Shown here: positions 44,267 to 57,133 of the stretch, piece by piece
How positions within the stretch are numbered: the first letter of the stretch is position 1
Layout: every line of letters begins with the position of its first letter
Source of the DNA: Chamaecrista fasciculata
Taxonomy: Eukaryota > Streptophyta > Magnoliopsida > Fabales > Fabaceae
Direction of reading: 5' to 3'
DNA length: 64,000 nucleotides
NCBI GenBank assembly: GCA_003254925.1
Contig: QANZ01032720.1
Span: 80,904-144,903, forward strand
Program-made: the position numbers and the translations under genes
Notes under the pieces: model-generated
What the model was told of the DNA's origin: nothing
The model's input: only the letters and a program-made list of their open reading frames with translations
The model's database searches: none

Positions 44267-47200
44267 ATGGGCGTTTCCTTCAAGGTATCAAAGACTGGCT
44301 CTAGGTTTCGCCCAAAGCCTCCTCCTCAATCTGAAGCTTCTTCTGAGGATGGCGGTTTGGATAATTCCAAGACTGGCTCCATAGTTGTTGGTGTTGCCTC
44401 AAAGAATGAATTCTCCGCTCGACAACCCCAGGTAGTACGCAAATTCTGGTGGATTAATGTGGGATTTCAAATGTAAATGTGGGATTTTTTCTGTTTTTTA
44501 TGGGCTTTGTGATTTTCCTGCTACTTCAATTTTTCTTTTTGTTCTTTTGAAATACTGGGGTCGGTTCTAGTGGTACAAATTTGGAAGGTGAAATAGGATT
44601 TTTTTTTTTTTAATAATTTACACGAGATACTAGGAGAGGTTGCTGTCCCCTGAGTTCAATTCGCCTTGATAAATTGGTGATGGATGTGTTTCTTTATGTT
44701 TTAAGTGAAAAGGTAAAAAAAATTGAGGAGAACTTTGTAAATATTGTTATTATTCTTGGTGATCTAGTGTAATGCATGCTCTATTTCAAGATTTCTGATT
44801 GGTTTCTTCCGTTTTAGTGTTTTTAAATTTTTCGAAGCTTGAAGCTTCAGTATTGCTAAATGAGCTGATGCTTCCATGGATACTATTTTCTGCTTCCTTA
44901 AATTTTTTGGCATGGTTTGAATTCCCGCTGGGACAAGATTGCCTCCATAGGAGAGGAGGATACCTGGGGCAAAAAAATTGGCACTCCAAAATATTGAACA
45001 GATGCTAGTTGTGGTGGGAAACTTATGTGCCTTATTTTAAATGGGTTATTTTTAGTATTGGATATTTAATTTCTGCCTTATTTTACAGCCCAAGAATAAG
45101 TAGATCGAGAAGATGTAACAGTCTCCTTGATTCTTTTGATGTCTCCGGAGTTTTGGTGTTTATTGCTGAACAGGAAAAGAACTCATGCTGTATATATGTT
45201 ATGGAAATATGTGTGTTTCAGTGTTCGGGATTGTCTAATGAGTCTGTAATCTTTGTTTCTTTGGGCTGGGAGGACTTATTGTCCTTGCTTTTCTATTGCT
45301 TGTCTTTTCTCTTCAGTAATCTTTTTCTCTGTGAAAAGATGTTGGGAACTGTGATTTGGAAGCAGATATGTGACATAATATTTAGGAGGCAAAGAGTGTT
45401 GGGTTTATGGTTATCAAGATCAAGATCTTGAGGTGATAAAACTTGTCAAATCGTGCTGCAAATCGAACATGCATATGATCGCAATTCTTCGTCAAGATCG
45501 TAGGATCGCGAGTTTTTTTTTTCAATCTGTGTGGGTTCAATTTTTTAAAATTTTATGAGCAAAAATGTAGCATTTTAAGGCCATTTAGGGTTCCAAATTG
45601 TTCTTTCTTTACTCTTCAATTTGAAAACTTCCAGTATCATCTTTACTCTTCACTACGAAACTTGGAACCTTTTCTTCACTTCTCTGTTTTGCTTCACTGT
45701 TTTTTCTGTTCTGTTTGGTTCCAATCATAACTTCAGTCCACTTTTCTTCCTTGTTTTGCTTCTTTGGTCCCATTCTGCTAGTGCTTGGTTTGAAGCTTTG
45801 GATCATGTCTTATCTTTAATGCTGATTGATATTGTCAATTTGTCGTTATTTTCGTGTCATACTTTGGTAACTTCCAAATTTTGTTTTTCGTACAACTTTT
45901 CCTCTTTATAACTTATTTTATGGAAGAGTGATAGATTTTGAGTTATTTTATACTATAAAAAAAATTTTATCATTAAATATATATATTTTATTGTTTCTTT
46001 AAAATTTGATAGGACATTACGATTAACGATTCGATCTTGCATTTCAATGTATACTATACCTCTCCCTATCTTTTGCAAGATCTTGAACTTGTTAACCTTG
46101 GATGGGTTATCTCTGTAATATTGGCATCTTAGATTGGAATGGACAATCATTTTCCTAGAATTTTATTTTTCTGTACTATGATTATATTTGATTGAAGTTG
46201 CTATCAAGGGGAATTATTAAACATTTAGTATTTAATATCCTTCATTTTATGGTGATAACTTAAATATCCTTTAATCCAGAACAATCTTGTTGAGTCTGCT
46301 GACAACATTGCCCATGTGCCTGATACATCAATTTCATCTGACCCTCTTTCAATAGCAGGTCAGTCATTAAGTATAGTGGCCTCCAGACTTGTACAGTTGT
46401 GACTAAATACTAATTGTTGTGGTGTTTTATTTTTTGACAGATTGTGAAGTTTCTTTTACATTGAACCTGTTCCCAGATGGTTATTCTTTTGGAAAACCTT
46501 TGGAGGTTTGTTTAAATCAACAATGACTAATGTTTATGAAATTCCCTGAACTAAAGAAGACTATTCTTTATCTACCTTATATGTTTTCATCTTAATTCTA
46601 TGAGAATTATGAATTTTCAGAATGAGGCAACAAATCAAACTACATATCAAGATTTTCCGAAGTTGTTGCATCCATATGATAGGACATCGGAAAGTTTATT
46701 CTCGGTGAGTCTCTTGTTTAATTTTTCTTAATTTCCATGTTCTTTTAGTTTAAACTCTTCAAGCATCATACATTGATATATTACTTTTCAAATACTTACA
46801 TCTTCAAATGAGACATTTACACTTTGTACATGCATGCAAAGCACTGTTGTATGCTTATTTAAATTGTCTCATACAAAGCTTTCAAGATATCTGGCTTGGT
46901 TTAATTAATTGGAAAGAAAATGGTTATCATTGAGCTTCATAATTGGAGTTGACTTTCACTAGATTTGACCCACTTAAGTATCCTTTGTATATTGTTACTG
47001 GAGACAGAAATAGAAATTTTACCAGGAACTACCCTCTAATCTGGGACTCTGGACCTTTTCCTATGGGATGTTCAAATTTCTCACATGCATTTACATCCCT
47101 TTCTTAATGTAATGTATTTGTAGGCTATTGAGTCAGGCCACTTGCCTGGAGATATTCTTGATGATATACCTTGCAAATATGTTAACGGAGCAATCATATG

Positions 47201-50200
47201 TGAGGTAAGTATACTTCTTTGGAAAGCTTTAGTTTCAAAAGTTTTCTTATTTGTTGCTTATAAAAAACCTGTTCAAGGGTGCAAAAATAGTCTTCATGCT
47301 ATTGTTTTGTGTCCGGCAGTTGCTGCTTTTAGAGAAGTAGCTGTGATTGAGCTAGCTTCTTATGTCCCATTACGTTTTATTCTGTAATCTTATTTTTGTG
47401 CACTTTGAGACACGAGAAATTTAATTTCCCAGTCCTAGAAACCTATTTATAAGATGCTTTGAAATAAATATGAAAAACTTGTAGTTCATGTGTTTTACAT
47501 GATTTTAATAATATTTGGATGCTGATTTTTTTTATAAGAGGGATGCTTATTTTTAAATTTATATTAACCACATTTTTTTATAAATAGGTTCCAAGTACTT
47601 GGGATATTAGTAAACCCACGTACAAAAACCATCTTAGCATTTTTTTCCCTTGGAAAAAAAAAACATGGAATTACTTTAGATCAGGAAGATTGAGGTGATA
47701 TATTTATGGGTTCTTTTTTCGAAGCTGTTAATGGATACTCAGAAAATGAACTGCATATTTTCTAGTCATGGCAGTGTACATGCTTTACCTTAATCACATT
47801 TCTGATTCAATATTTCAATTGAAAAAGGTGTTTCTAATTTCGAAATAAGTAACTGATAATCTATGCTTGAAAGTTGACTGTCTATAATAGTGCTTTAGAA
47901 AATGGAAGCCTGGAAATTTGCATGATCTCCATAGGCATTATTGTCACAAAAAAATTTGTATTCTAGGTTGCCATTTCTGATTTGAACCACGTAGCAATGC
48001 CAAAATCAGATAAAGAAATGGAAAATGCAACAGATCATGGCTCTGCTAGCTGTTAGCACTCTTCTTATCTTGTTTTTTTTTTTGTTTTTTTTTTGTTTTA
48101 ATTTTAACATCCCATGCATAGAAGTGATATGCCTATGGAAAAACATGCTTTGCCTTTGAGGTAGCTCAGTTTGAGAATCCTGTATACAAGGCACACAGAA
48201 CAATTCACTGTTATGTTAGATAAATGTTTGCATAACATTGGATATGAGTAGCATTTTCAAAATTTTATGACCATGTAATATCTACTTTTCTTCATACGTA
48301 CCTTTTCAGAAGATTGAGCCTTGCATGGACTGTGTATCTTTTCAGGTGCGTGATTATCGAAGATGTTCTTCTGAAAAGGGTTCTGGAGTTGCATCTACTG
48401 ATGCTTCCCCTACCATTAGTAAAGTATGCCTTAGGATGTCGTTGGAGAATGTTGTGAAGGACATGCCTTCGATGTCAAATGATTCTTGGACTTATGGTGA
48501 TTTAATGGTAAGGATGATCTTCCTTTGGTTAATAATGTAAATGATCAATTCCCATTATCTTATCTAATATTGTTATGATCGAGATCTTATGTAAGAACAG
48601 TTAAAGGAGAAAAAAAAATCTAATTGTAAAACCAGATCAAAGATCATAAAATACTACTCCTTATTACTCTTATATACATAAAAGTCTTAGATAAGTATAA
48701 ATATATCAAAATGTCATCGAGCTTCAATTAAACCAGTCATAAGTTACACAATTCGCAAAGTATGCCGAGGAACAGAAACCATAACTTTCCAACGTGACAT
48801 GTGTGTGTGTGTGTGTAATATATACATACGAAGCTGTTCAATAAGCTATAATGCTATATGCCATAAAAGTCACAAATAATGGTATTAAAAGTTAACAAAC
48901 AACAAATTTAATAATTTAGACGGATTAAATAATCAAGCCTATCCAACAAGTTTTGAGAGAATCAATTGTCGAAAGTTGAGACACAACAAGAAGCAAGAAA
49001 TTAATAGGCTAAATCATGCAATAGAGATTACATATGATAATGTTTGATAGGATGGTGTATTTTTTACTTCCAAAAAGGTTCATATGTATATATATATATA
49101 TTGAGATCAGGTAGGATAGCATGATCTTACTATTTAACAAGCTTGATTGTAATCCTTCCATGATCCCAATCATTTACAATCTTGCAAAGGATCGTGATAA
49201 CTTTTAGGAGGTGGGATCTTAAGATGAGGTCTTACAATCTAAGTATAAATCATGAAAACATTGATCCAAGCATTTATTGGGCATTCATGTCACTTATCTA
49301 TATTCACATTTTGGATTGATGGTAGGAAGTCGAGTCCAGGATAGTGAAAGCATTACAACCACGACTCCATCTAGATCCTACTCCCAAGTTAGATCGGCTC
49401 TGTGCCAGTCCAGTTCCTGCAAAGGTATAAATAACATAATTTCTTTCTTGATGCACTTAGGATGTATACATTTTGATCATGTTAAACTTTATTTGCAGCT
49501 CAATCTTAATCTTACTAATTTGCGGAGGAAGCGATTAAGGCAGATGCCAGAATTTACTGTTACGGCAAGTAATAAAATTCATGGGAAGAAAGTTTGCATA
49601 GATAGAGTACCAGAAAGCCCATCCAGCAGGTTGGGTGAGTCTGGAATTATTGCATCTAATGGTGTTGTACAGCAGATCCATGAAAATTTGGCAGCACAAG
49701 ATCTTGCTCCAAGCAGTACCATGTCCTTAAGACCTAAGAGCTTTGTACCAGATTCGTCTTTATCAGGTTTGTCTATGATATCCCATCAATCAAGGTATCA
49801 AATGGGGGTTGGTACACCAAGAAGCTTGCCAGAGCATGGATCAGTTTCTGCTATTAATGCATCAGGGGCTTCCCCTGCTCAGGACATCTTAATTTCTTAC
49901 GCTGACAATGCAAACTCAAGTGCATCTCTTCAGGGGAAAAGGGAGAATCAAGATGGACTAACATCACCTTTATCTGGTTATGCTAAAAAAGTGAGGTCTA
50001 CTTCTGCTAGTCTTGATGGACTGCAACAGCCACAGCTAGGATCACATGTTGATGCCCTTCAAGGATCAGATATAAATTGGCAAAATGCGCTATTACAACA
50101 GCAACAGCAAGCAATATCCAGGGGAATTCAGTATCCAAGTACTGGCATTCAGAAGTTTTCCCCGCAGGCTTTTGAAGGACGATTGAATCAAGACACTGCA

Positions 50201-53200
50201 GCTGTTCAGTTTGCTGCTGGTCATCAGGGAATGAGATTTGCTGCCAAGGAAGAGCAGCTTGAATTGGATAAATTAGATGGTTCGGATATCAACCGGAATA
50301 AGCAGATGGAAATGGATACAAATCCTTTTGATCTTCAACAGTTACGACTTCAACAAAGACTAACACAACATGCAAACATGAGATCTAGTTTCCCCCAGAC
50401 AACCTGGAATAATCTGGGTCAGACTATGGAGAAAGAAGTAAGAAAGGAAGATCAACATCAGAGAAGGAAACCAGTACAGAGTCCTCGCTTATCCACAGGG
50501 GGATTAGCTCAATCTCCTTTATCTTCAAAATCAGGGGAGTTTTCTAATGGTTCAGTTGGGCCCAATTTTGGACCAGCTTCAGCAGCTGCTGCATTTGCCT
50601 CACAAAAGGAGAAAACAACAATGGCCTCACTTCCTGCTGCAGTAGGGACTCCACCTTTGACTTCTAGTAACAATGATTCTATGCAAAGGCAACACCAGGC
50701 CCAAGGACCTGGAAAACGGAGATCTAATTCCCTTCCCAAGACACAAGCAATGAACGGAGTTGGTTCTCCACCCAGTGTTAGTAATGTTAGCGGGCCACTA
50801 AATGCAAATAGTCCCTCCATTGGAACACCAGTTTTGGTTGATCAAACTATCCTTGAAAGGTTCTCAAAAATTGAAATGGTTACAATGAGGTATATTGTTG
50901 AATTCTTGAAGCTGCATTTCTTTTTTAACAAATAGTTATTTTTAGCATAATCCATTATTTCTAAACTTCCCGTGACATTTTATCATTGTCTACACTACAG
51001 TGGAGAAATTCATAGGTCCCATCAATAATTTTATCATTTCTTTTTTAACAATAGCATACACTACATTCTTTCTCTTTCAGTACTAGAAATTTTGTTGCCC
51101 TTGTTAATGCTATTTGTTTTGTGGGTGTGGGTGTGTGTGTGTGTGGGGGNATCAGGCATCAACTTAATTGCAAGAAGAACAAGGCTGATGATTTTCCCAT
51201 TAAAAAGAAGAATTCTTATTCACCTCAGAATTTAGCAGCCTGTCTCTCTAATGCAAACAATAATGAGGGATTGAAAGATGAGACAAAGTCTTTGTCAAAG
51301 TCACTTGTAGGTGGGAGTATGAATGTTAGCAAAATAAGAGTCTTAAACTTCTGGTTGCCTGAACGCGTAGTTCAAGGTATGTTGAAATATATAATTATCT
51401 TCTTACCCTTTGTAGCATGCCCTCCAGCCTCTTACCCCTTTTTCATCTACAGGAAATAATGTTTCTTTGGTTCCCAAGTTGCGAACTAGGATGATCATGT
51501 CTGAGAAACCTTCTGATGGCACTGTGGCAATGTATTATGGAGACATTGAGGATGCTGATTTTTTAGCTGCAGAGGATCATCTCCCAACTTTACCGAATAC
51601 TGTGAGTTTTTGTTTTTTTAATAAAAAGAAAAGTGTTACATGATGGATTGCATTCTGGTTCAATTAATAATTAATTAGGCTATTAAGCTTTAGCCGTTTT
51701 ACCTTCGGCTGAAGTCATCTCCTACCAAGTTTCTTCATAGGTTCTCTTCTTTCATCTATCTCTTTCAGCTGAATCTTTGAGTTGCCTCTGGATGCCCCTT
51801 TCCTGTTTATCCCATTTCTAATATGCCTTTAGTTTCTTGAACATATCCTTGACTGTAACCAACTAACAATACTGCCATGTATCAATTTCGACTTCCCCTT
51901 TACACACTTTTTTCTTTTATATTATTGTTTTTCTGCAGCCTCCATATTTTCCTAGAGCAAGTTACTGTGTTGCCCATTCTTTAGGAGAAAAGAGTGTTGA
52001 TGAATATTTCCATAGCATTGACTTCATTATGAATTAGTGATTATGGACTAAAATGACCTTTAGAGTTACTGGAGTCTTGAAAAAGATTTTGACAGATGCC
52101 GTTTTGACTTTCCTGCTATCTATACTATATGATGCATTTATAATTAGCTATTATTAGAAATCATCTCCTTTTTTTTCCCACCCACAATGTACTGTTCTAT
52201 ATAGCTTTGGTCATATTTGGTATCTTTGTACCTTTCTTATACATACCATACCATACCACCAAAGCCTTATCCCACTAGGTGGGGTCGGCTATATGGAACA
52301 ACTGACGTTGATCCATACGAGAGACACGACAAATGTTTTATGTTGGTTGTCGCTTGCCTAACAAAACCCTCCTCTTTTAACGGGCTTGGGACCGTCAGTG
52401 TAAGCATAAGCAAACACAGGCAGAGTGTAAGCATAAGCAACCTTTCTTATACATGAATTTTAAAATTTAAAACTAGATTTTCTAATGTACGTCATATATG
52501 AGTAGTTACATATTAAGTTATTCCTTAAAGGAAATAGTTATATCTTAGCTTCTTACATGAAGAGACTTAACTGGTGAATCAACAGGCACTTTGGAACCAC
52601 TAGTATTAGTTTACTAATTATCTTCCTATTATCCCTTGTTGATTTACAAAGGGATTGGAAAGCTTCTATTGTCTATGTTTTGAGATGACTCCTTGTCCTT
52701 GTCTTTGTACTATTCATATATTCTCTATAAATGTCTTTTATATTAACAAAATTGTCTTCATTTTATGTTTTACGGAATCATCTATGTTCTTGTTTCCTTT
52801 CAAATACTCTTATTTGATGAGACCCAAGTCACCTTACGAACCTCATTCAAAAGCTAGCCGTTGAAGGGGAGAACCAAGCCACTTAAGTATTCCACTAAAC
52901 ATCTCTTGTCACCCGATGTTGGATTTACGCATCCCATACCACCCAAGTCCCTAACATAGCACTGCCCTTGGGAGCCAATGTCCTGACAGTTGTAGTCTAT
53001 GATTCTTCATACCACGATACTTCACTTGGCCTTAAACTAGTTAGAACTTCCCTAGAAGCCCTTTCCATGGCGTCAACAACCATCCTCTAGTGCCAATTGA
53101 TGAGACCCAAGTGATATTAGGAACCCTCCTTCAAAAGCTAGCTGTTGAAGGGGGAGAACTAAGCTATCTAAGTACTCCATTGAGCATACTACTTAATGTG

Positions 53201-54380
53201 AGACTTAAAAGTCCCACACTACCCAAGTGTCTAACACTGTTTTTCTCCTCTTCTGCTTTAAGCAAAATTGGAAAATAATTTATGTCCGAAGGTTTCTTCT
53301 GCTGAAAATCTCATCTCTTATATCACTATTTCTTGTTAATATAATTTGTCGTCTTAATCATGTTATCAGAAGGAAAAAAGTAATCTGATCTCTCTCCATC
53401 TTTTAACTTTCTCCTCTCTCTTCATGGTAGAAAAGATTCCCTTTTCTCACATCTTCATCTTAGTCCTTTTCTTTTACTTATCCAATCTCAAACCTTAATC
53501 GTACTACACCTTATTCTTCACTTTAGGTTGGGGTTTCTTGGCTTTTGTGCTTCTCAGGAAAAGCACTCAATACTATACTTTTATTAATAGATTGGACTAT
53601 TGCTTTGAATTTGTTCGATTAGGATAAAAGATAAAGTTTGATTGATAGGTCTTTGTTTATAGTTCTTCCTATAAAATATATTATTGATTCCATAGTGCAT
53701 TGCTGACTTATATGATCAATTTCTGAGCCAGCATTTTGCAGATTTACTAGCACAACAGTTCAGTTTACAGGTATGCTTCTCCAACTAAGTCGGATTCATA
53801 GAAAGAAGAAATCGTTATCCCTTTTTTAAGCAGTTTAATCTACCTAATACAGATGGAGCGTGAAGGATATATGAAGGATGATGATCACATTCAACCGAAA
53901 CCAAATCGGGTGACCCTTCCATCAGGCAGTCAACCTAGTGGGTCTGCTGCTGTGGCTGAAATGCAGCAATATGGAGATGCAATTCCGGGTCAGTCAACCA
54001 GTGAAGTAAAACCACCTGGTAGTGGTAATCCACTGCTAAACACATCTCAGAACCTTTTAGCAAATGCAAGGATGTTGCCACCTGGAAACCCTCAGGCTTT
54101 ACAAATGTCCCAAGGACTTCTTTCTGGTGTTTCAATGGCTCCCCGGACACAGCAACTCGACCCGCAGCAGCAGCAGCAGCAGCAGCAGCAGCCACAGCAA
54201 CTGCAACAAAATCAACATTCTCTGATTCAACAGCAAAATCCACAGTTTCAGAGATCCTCAATGATGCTCGGAGCAAATACGCTCTCACACTTGGGCGCAC
54301 TTGGTCAGAACTCCAACATGCAGATGGCTAATCACATGGTCAATAAGCCATCATCTCTCCAGATTCAGCTGTTGCAGCAA

Positions 54381-54412
<32 letters not shown>

Positions 54413-55328
54413 ACCACAAATGCAGAGGAAAATGATGATGGGACTCGGGACAGCCGTGAGCATTGGAAACATGAGAAATAACATCGTCGGACTCGGGGCC
54501 CTCGGGAGTCCTATGGGCATGGGAGCTGGAAGGGGAATGGGAGGAACTGGAATCTCAGCACCCATGGCATCTCTTTCTGGCATGGGAAATATGGGCCAAA
54601 ATCCAATGAATCTTAGTCAGGCTGCAAGTATTAATGCATTAACCCAGCAATTTAGGTCTGGAACAATGACGCAGGCTGAATTATTGGCAAATAAGATTAG
54701 AATGGTGCGTGGATTAACGAATACTCAGTCTGGCATAGCTGGCATTTCGGGAGCTAGACAAGTGCACCCTGGCTCTCCTAATATATCAATGTTGGGTCAG
54801 TCTCTGAATAGAGCTAATATGAGTAATGTGCAACGTCCAATCGCACCTATGGGTCCTCCAAAGTTGGTGTCAGGAATGAATCTTTACATGAACCAGCAGC
54901 AACAGCAGCAACAATTACAATTACAACATCAACAGCAGTTGCAGCAGCAGCAACAACAGCAACAACAGCAGCAGCATTTACAACAGCAAATGCAGCAACA
55001 ATTACAGCAGCAACAGGAAACAACTTCACCGTTACAGGCAGTTGTTTCGCCTCCACCGGTGGGTTCACCGTCTACCATGGGAGTTCCACCTATGAACCAA
55101 CAAAGCCAACAGCAGCAAGCGAGTCCACAGCAAATGAATCAACGAACTCCAATGAGCCCGCAACAGATGAGCTCTGGGGCAATCCATGCAATGAGTGCCG
55201 GTAATCCTGAAGCATGTCCAGCAAGTCCACAGTTGAGCTCACAGACCCTAGGATCTGTGGGTAGTATCACCAATTCTCCTATGGACATGCAAGGTGTAAA
55301 CAAGAGCAATTCTGTCAATAATGCATAG
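44267..55328 (+). CDS. PHL: PHL (PHYTOCHROME-DEPENDENT LATE-FLOWERING)-like nuclear protein, SPT20-like region and Q-rich tail
   Basis: In Arabidopsis PHL is nuclear, binds phyB and CONSTANS, and promotes flowering. Twelve exons: 44,267-44,431; 46,280-46,358; 46,441-46,505; 46,621-46,704; 47,124-47,204; 48,346-48,507; 49,326-49,424; 49,499-50,889; 51,156-51,376; 51,453-51,601; 53,732-53,770; 53,853-55,328. They give 1,336 residues in one frame. The N-terminus MGVSFKVSKTGSRFRPKP is characteristic. Residues about 82-245 form the SPT20-like region (FTLNLFPDGYSFGKP, GDILDDIPCKYVNGAIICEV, LCASPVPAK). Then come LNLTNLRRKRLRQMPEF and long low-complexity S/Q/N-rich stretches. The last exon encodes several poly-Q tracts from mixed CAG and CAA codons. 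One N lies in a GT-repeat 5 bp before the exon 9 acceptor and is outside the CDS. Intron 10 (2.1 kb) holds retroelement scraps. Identification is by recall of the family. Confidence 0.92.
48800..48816. repeat. (TG)n microsatellite in PHL intron 6
   Basis: About eight TG units, in the ~0.8-kb intron between exons 6 and 7. The rest of that intron is AT-rich with nothing recognised. Confidence 0.8.
51121..51150. repeat. GT/G-rich run abutting the PHL exon 9 splice acceptor
   Basis: GTGGGTGTGGGTGTGTGTGT continues to GGGGG and a single N. The acceptor ATCAG follows 5 bp later. A purine/GT tract instead of a pyrimidine tract is unusual here, and the N shows the length was unresolved. Confidence 0.75.
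52245..52439 (-). mobile_element. 5'-truncated RTE LINE tail in PHL intron 10
   Basis: On the minus strand it ends with CCGACCCCACCTAGTGGGAT plus AAGGCTTTGG and then GTATG units, the widely seen 3' end of plant RTE LINEs and derived SINEs. Exact 15-bp direct repeats ACCTTTCTTATACAT flank it (52,230-52,244 and 52,440-52,454). The perfect duplication suggests a fairly recent insertion. Confidence 0.75.
52815..53236. mobile_element. TRIM-like miniature LTR element (fossil) in PHL intron 10
   Basis: Direct repeats of about 140 bp at 52,815-52,956 and 53,098-53,236 both start TGATGAGACCCAAGT and end CTAACA, giving TG...CA ends. They share CAAAAGCTAGC and GTTGAAGGG. Only about 140 bp lie between them, with no coding capacity. 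The size and layout fit a terminal-repeat retrotransposon in miniature. No primer-binding site or flanking duplication is convincing, and the repeats have diverged noticeably, so it is old. Confidence 0.4.
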
Positions 55329-56640
55329 TCAAGTTTGAAGACATAAAAGGTTATTAAAAGCTGTGTTAGAGTAAGGGAATAAAGTCGGATATTTATTTCG
55401 TTGCCCAAATAGGCAATAAGACTCGGTCGTTAGAATCGAGTTTTTTTTTTTACTTCCAAATAAACATAGATTGCAGTAGTGGGGAAGTAATATGCTGGCT
55501 AGTGGCTAGTTTTACTTTTTTCTTTTTTTTGGGTCCATAGCTAGTTTTACTTTAGAATGAATGAACGCGCATTGTGTAAATAGTTTTATTTTTCCCTTTT
55601 GGTTTATTGTTAACGTCTACAAACATTAAAACTCATTTGCCCATTTGGTTAAGGGTCAGCTTGTATTCTAGTAATTTACGGTATTTAAAGGCCAAGCATT
55701 GTTTTTCTATTACTATTATTTTTCTTGGGGATTAGATTCAGTCAAGATTAACACCTTTGAAGTCTGAACATCACTGCTATCTGGACTGTGGATGTAGCTC
55801 AGCCATTTATGGCTAGAGTTATTCACTTAAGTGAGTATTCTCAAGCACTTTTGTATCTAACGTTGTTGGAAGTTGAGCTATTTATTTATTTATTTATTTT
55901 TTTGATATAAAAGTTGATTGATTAATGGAAGAGTTCTTCTGAATTCTGAAATTGCCTCTTGTAACTTCTTTTGTCTATATAATGACCGCAACAATCAAGA
56001 CTCAAAAAACTGTGGAGTCCTCGTTATTTGAAGGACATTCCCTGATAGCTCCTCTTGCGTTCGAAACATGGGTTTCTTATTCTTTTAGTCTATCCATTTT
56101 AATAATTTAGATAAAAAATTTCATTCGAATTATAAGAGAGACAATAGTTTTTCACTACATATTTAAGACAGCTACATTTTTAAATATCAGATTTCAGACT
56201 GTTTGTAATAACTTTCAACCAATTGGTGATTGGTTGATAGTTCTTTCTAGGATAAAGTTTAGAGTAAGCATTACAAAATCTCCAAGATCAATAAAAAAAG
56301 AAAGAGAATAGATACGACAAATTATGTTTCTTTTGATACTAAGAAATGAAGTGATTTTGTAAAATGAAAAAACTTTTCAGAAATTTATTTGTAATAAGAT
56401 TCGATTCTTTTATTACCAAAAATTTTCTTTCATATCCATAATTAGATATTGGTGGGTGACTCATAATAGGATTTTTCAATGGAAAAAATAAGGATGAGAT
56501 GGTCGAGATTTTTCTTGTCTAGAAAAAAATTGGATTGTGTGCCATAAAGCAAAATCTAGACAAGAAAAATATCGACCATCTCATTCTTACATTTTTTCCA
56601 TTGAAAAATCCTATTCTTAAATTGGATTTTTCAATAGGAT
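55329..56640. other. Intergenic between convergent PHL and the oxidase gene, with a hairpin
   Basis: The first ~300 bp are the likely PHL 3' UTR. At 56,475-56,620 a short inverted repeat (TTTTTCAATGGAAAAAATAA and its mirror around CATTTTTTCCATTGAAAAAT, with AGATGGTCGA and TCGACCATCT) forms a strong hairpin. This is probably a small MITE. No gene is recognised. Confidence 0.5.
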
Positions 56641-56658
56641 TCACCGAGCCTATGTTCA

Positions 56659-56685
<27 letters not shown>

Positions 56686-56689
<4 letters not shown>

Positions 56690-57031
56690 CATAAAGCAAA
56701 AACTCCCTCTGAACTTTAGATTGTGTGCAAATAACCCCTTGAACTATAAAAAGTGATAAAAAAAATTCCTGAACTTTTAATTTCCTGCAGATAACCCCAT
56801 TTTGGTAATATTTTTATGCAAAAGATATTAAATTTCTTTGTAATTTTATAATTATTGTTGCATTTTACATTAATCTAAATTAAAAATTAACTAATCAATA
56901 GCAGTAAGAAAAAAAATCAATAAAAATTTTAACAAAAAGGATTATTTAATATTTACACAATAAAAAAGTTTGGGAAGTTTTACGTCACTTGCTAAAATTC
57001 AGAAAATTTTTTGCACAATGAATTTTAGCCT
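56686..57031. mobile_element. Foldback MITE in a TA repeat, ~345 bp
   Basis: The left arm GGCCATAAAGCAAAAACTCC carries CTGAACTTTAGATTGTGTGC. The right arm carries AATTTTTTGCACAATG style sequence in inverse orientation and ends TTTTAGCC. It lies in a (TA)n tract (56,660-56,685 and again after 57,031), so the target duplication is TATATATAT-like but not informative. It is related to 25,464-25,818. Confidence 0.6.
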
Positions 57032-57133
57032 ATATATATATAGTTCAGTAAGCATTCATGATTCAACCAGTATTTGATTATCTATTTGCTCCTACTATAT
57101 ATATAGATAAAAATCTTAGGCTCTGCATCAGTA

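Noticed and set aside
49277-49325. PHL start codon at 49,277
   Set aside because: It lies in intron 6. The upstream exons with the conserved N-terminus and SPT20-like region join in frame, so translation starts at 44,267.
50509-50820. Antisense 103-codon frame opposite PHL exon 8
   Set aside because: It lies wholly within a well-supported coding exon and shows no family resemblance.
53935-55068. Antisense frames rich in Ala, Val or Cys opposite PHL exon 12
   Set aside because: They are shadows of the CAG/CAA repeats in the PHL exon and have no independent support.
55786-55850. tRNA-like 'GGATGTAGCTCAG' stretch
   Set aside because: No complementary acceptor stem, anticodon arm or T-loop follows.
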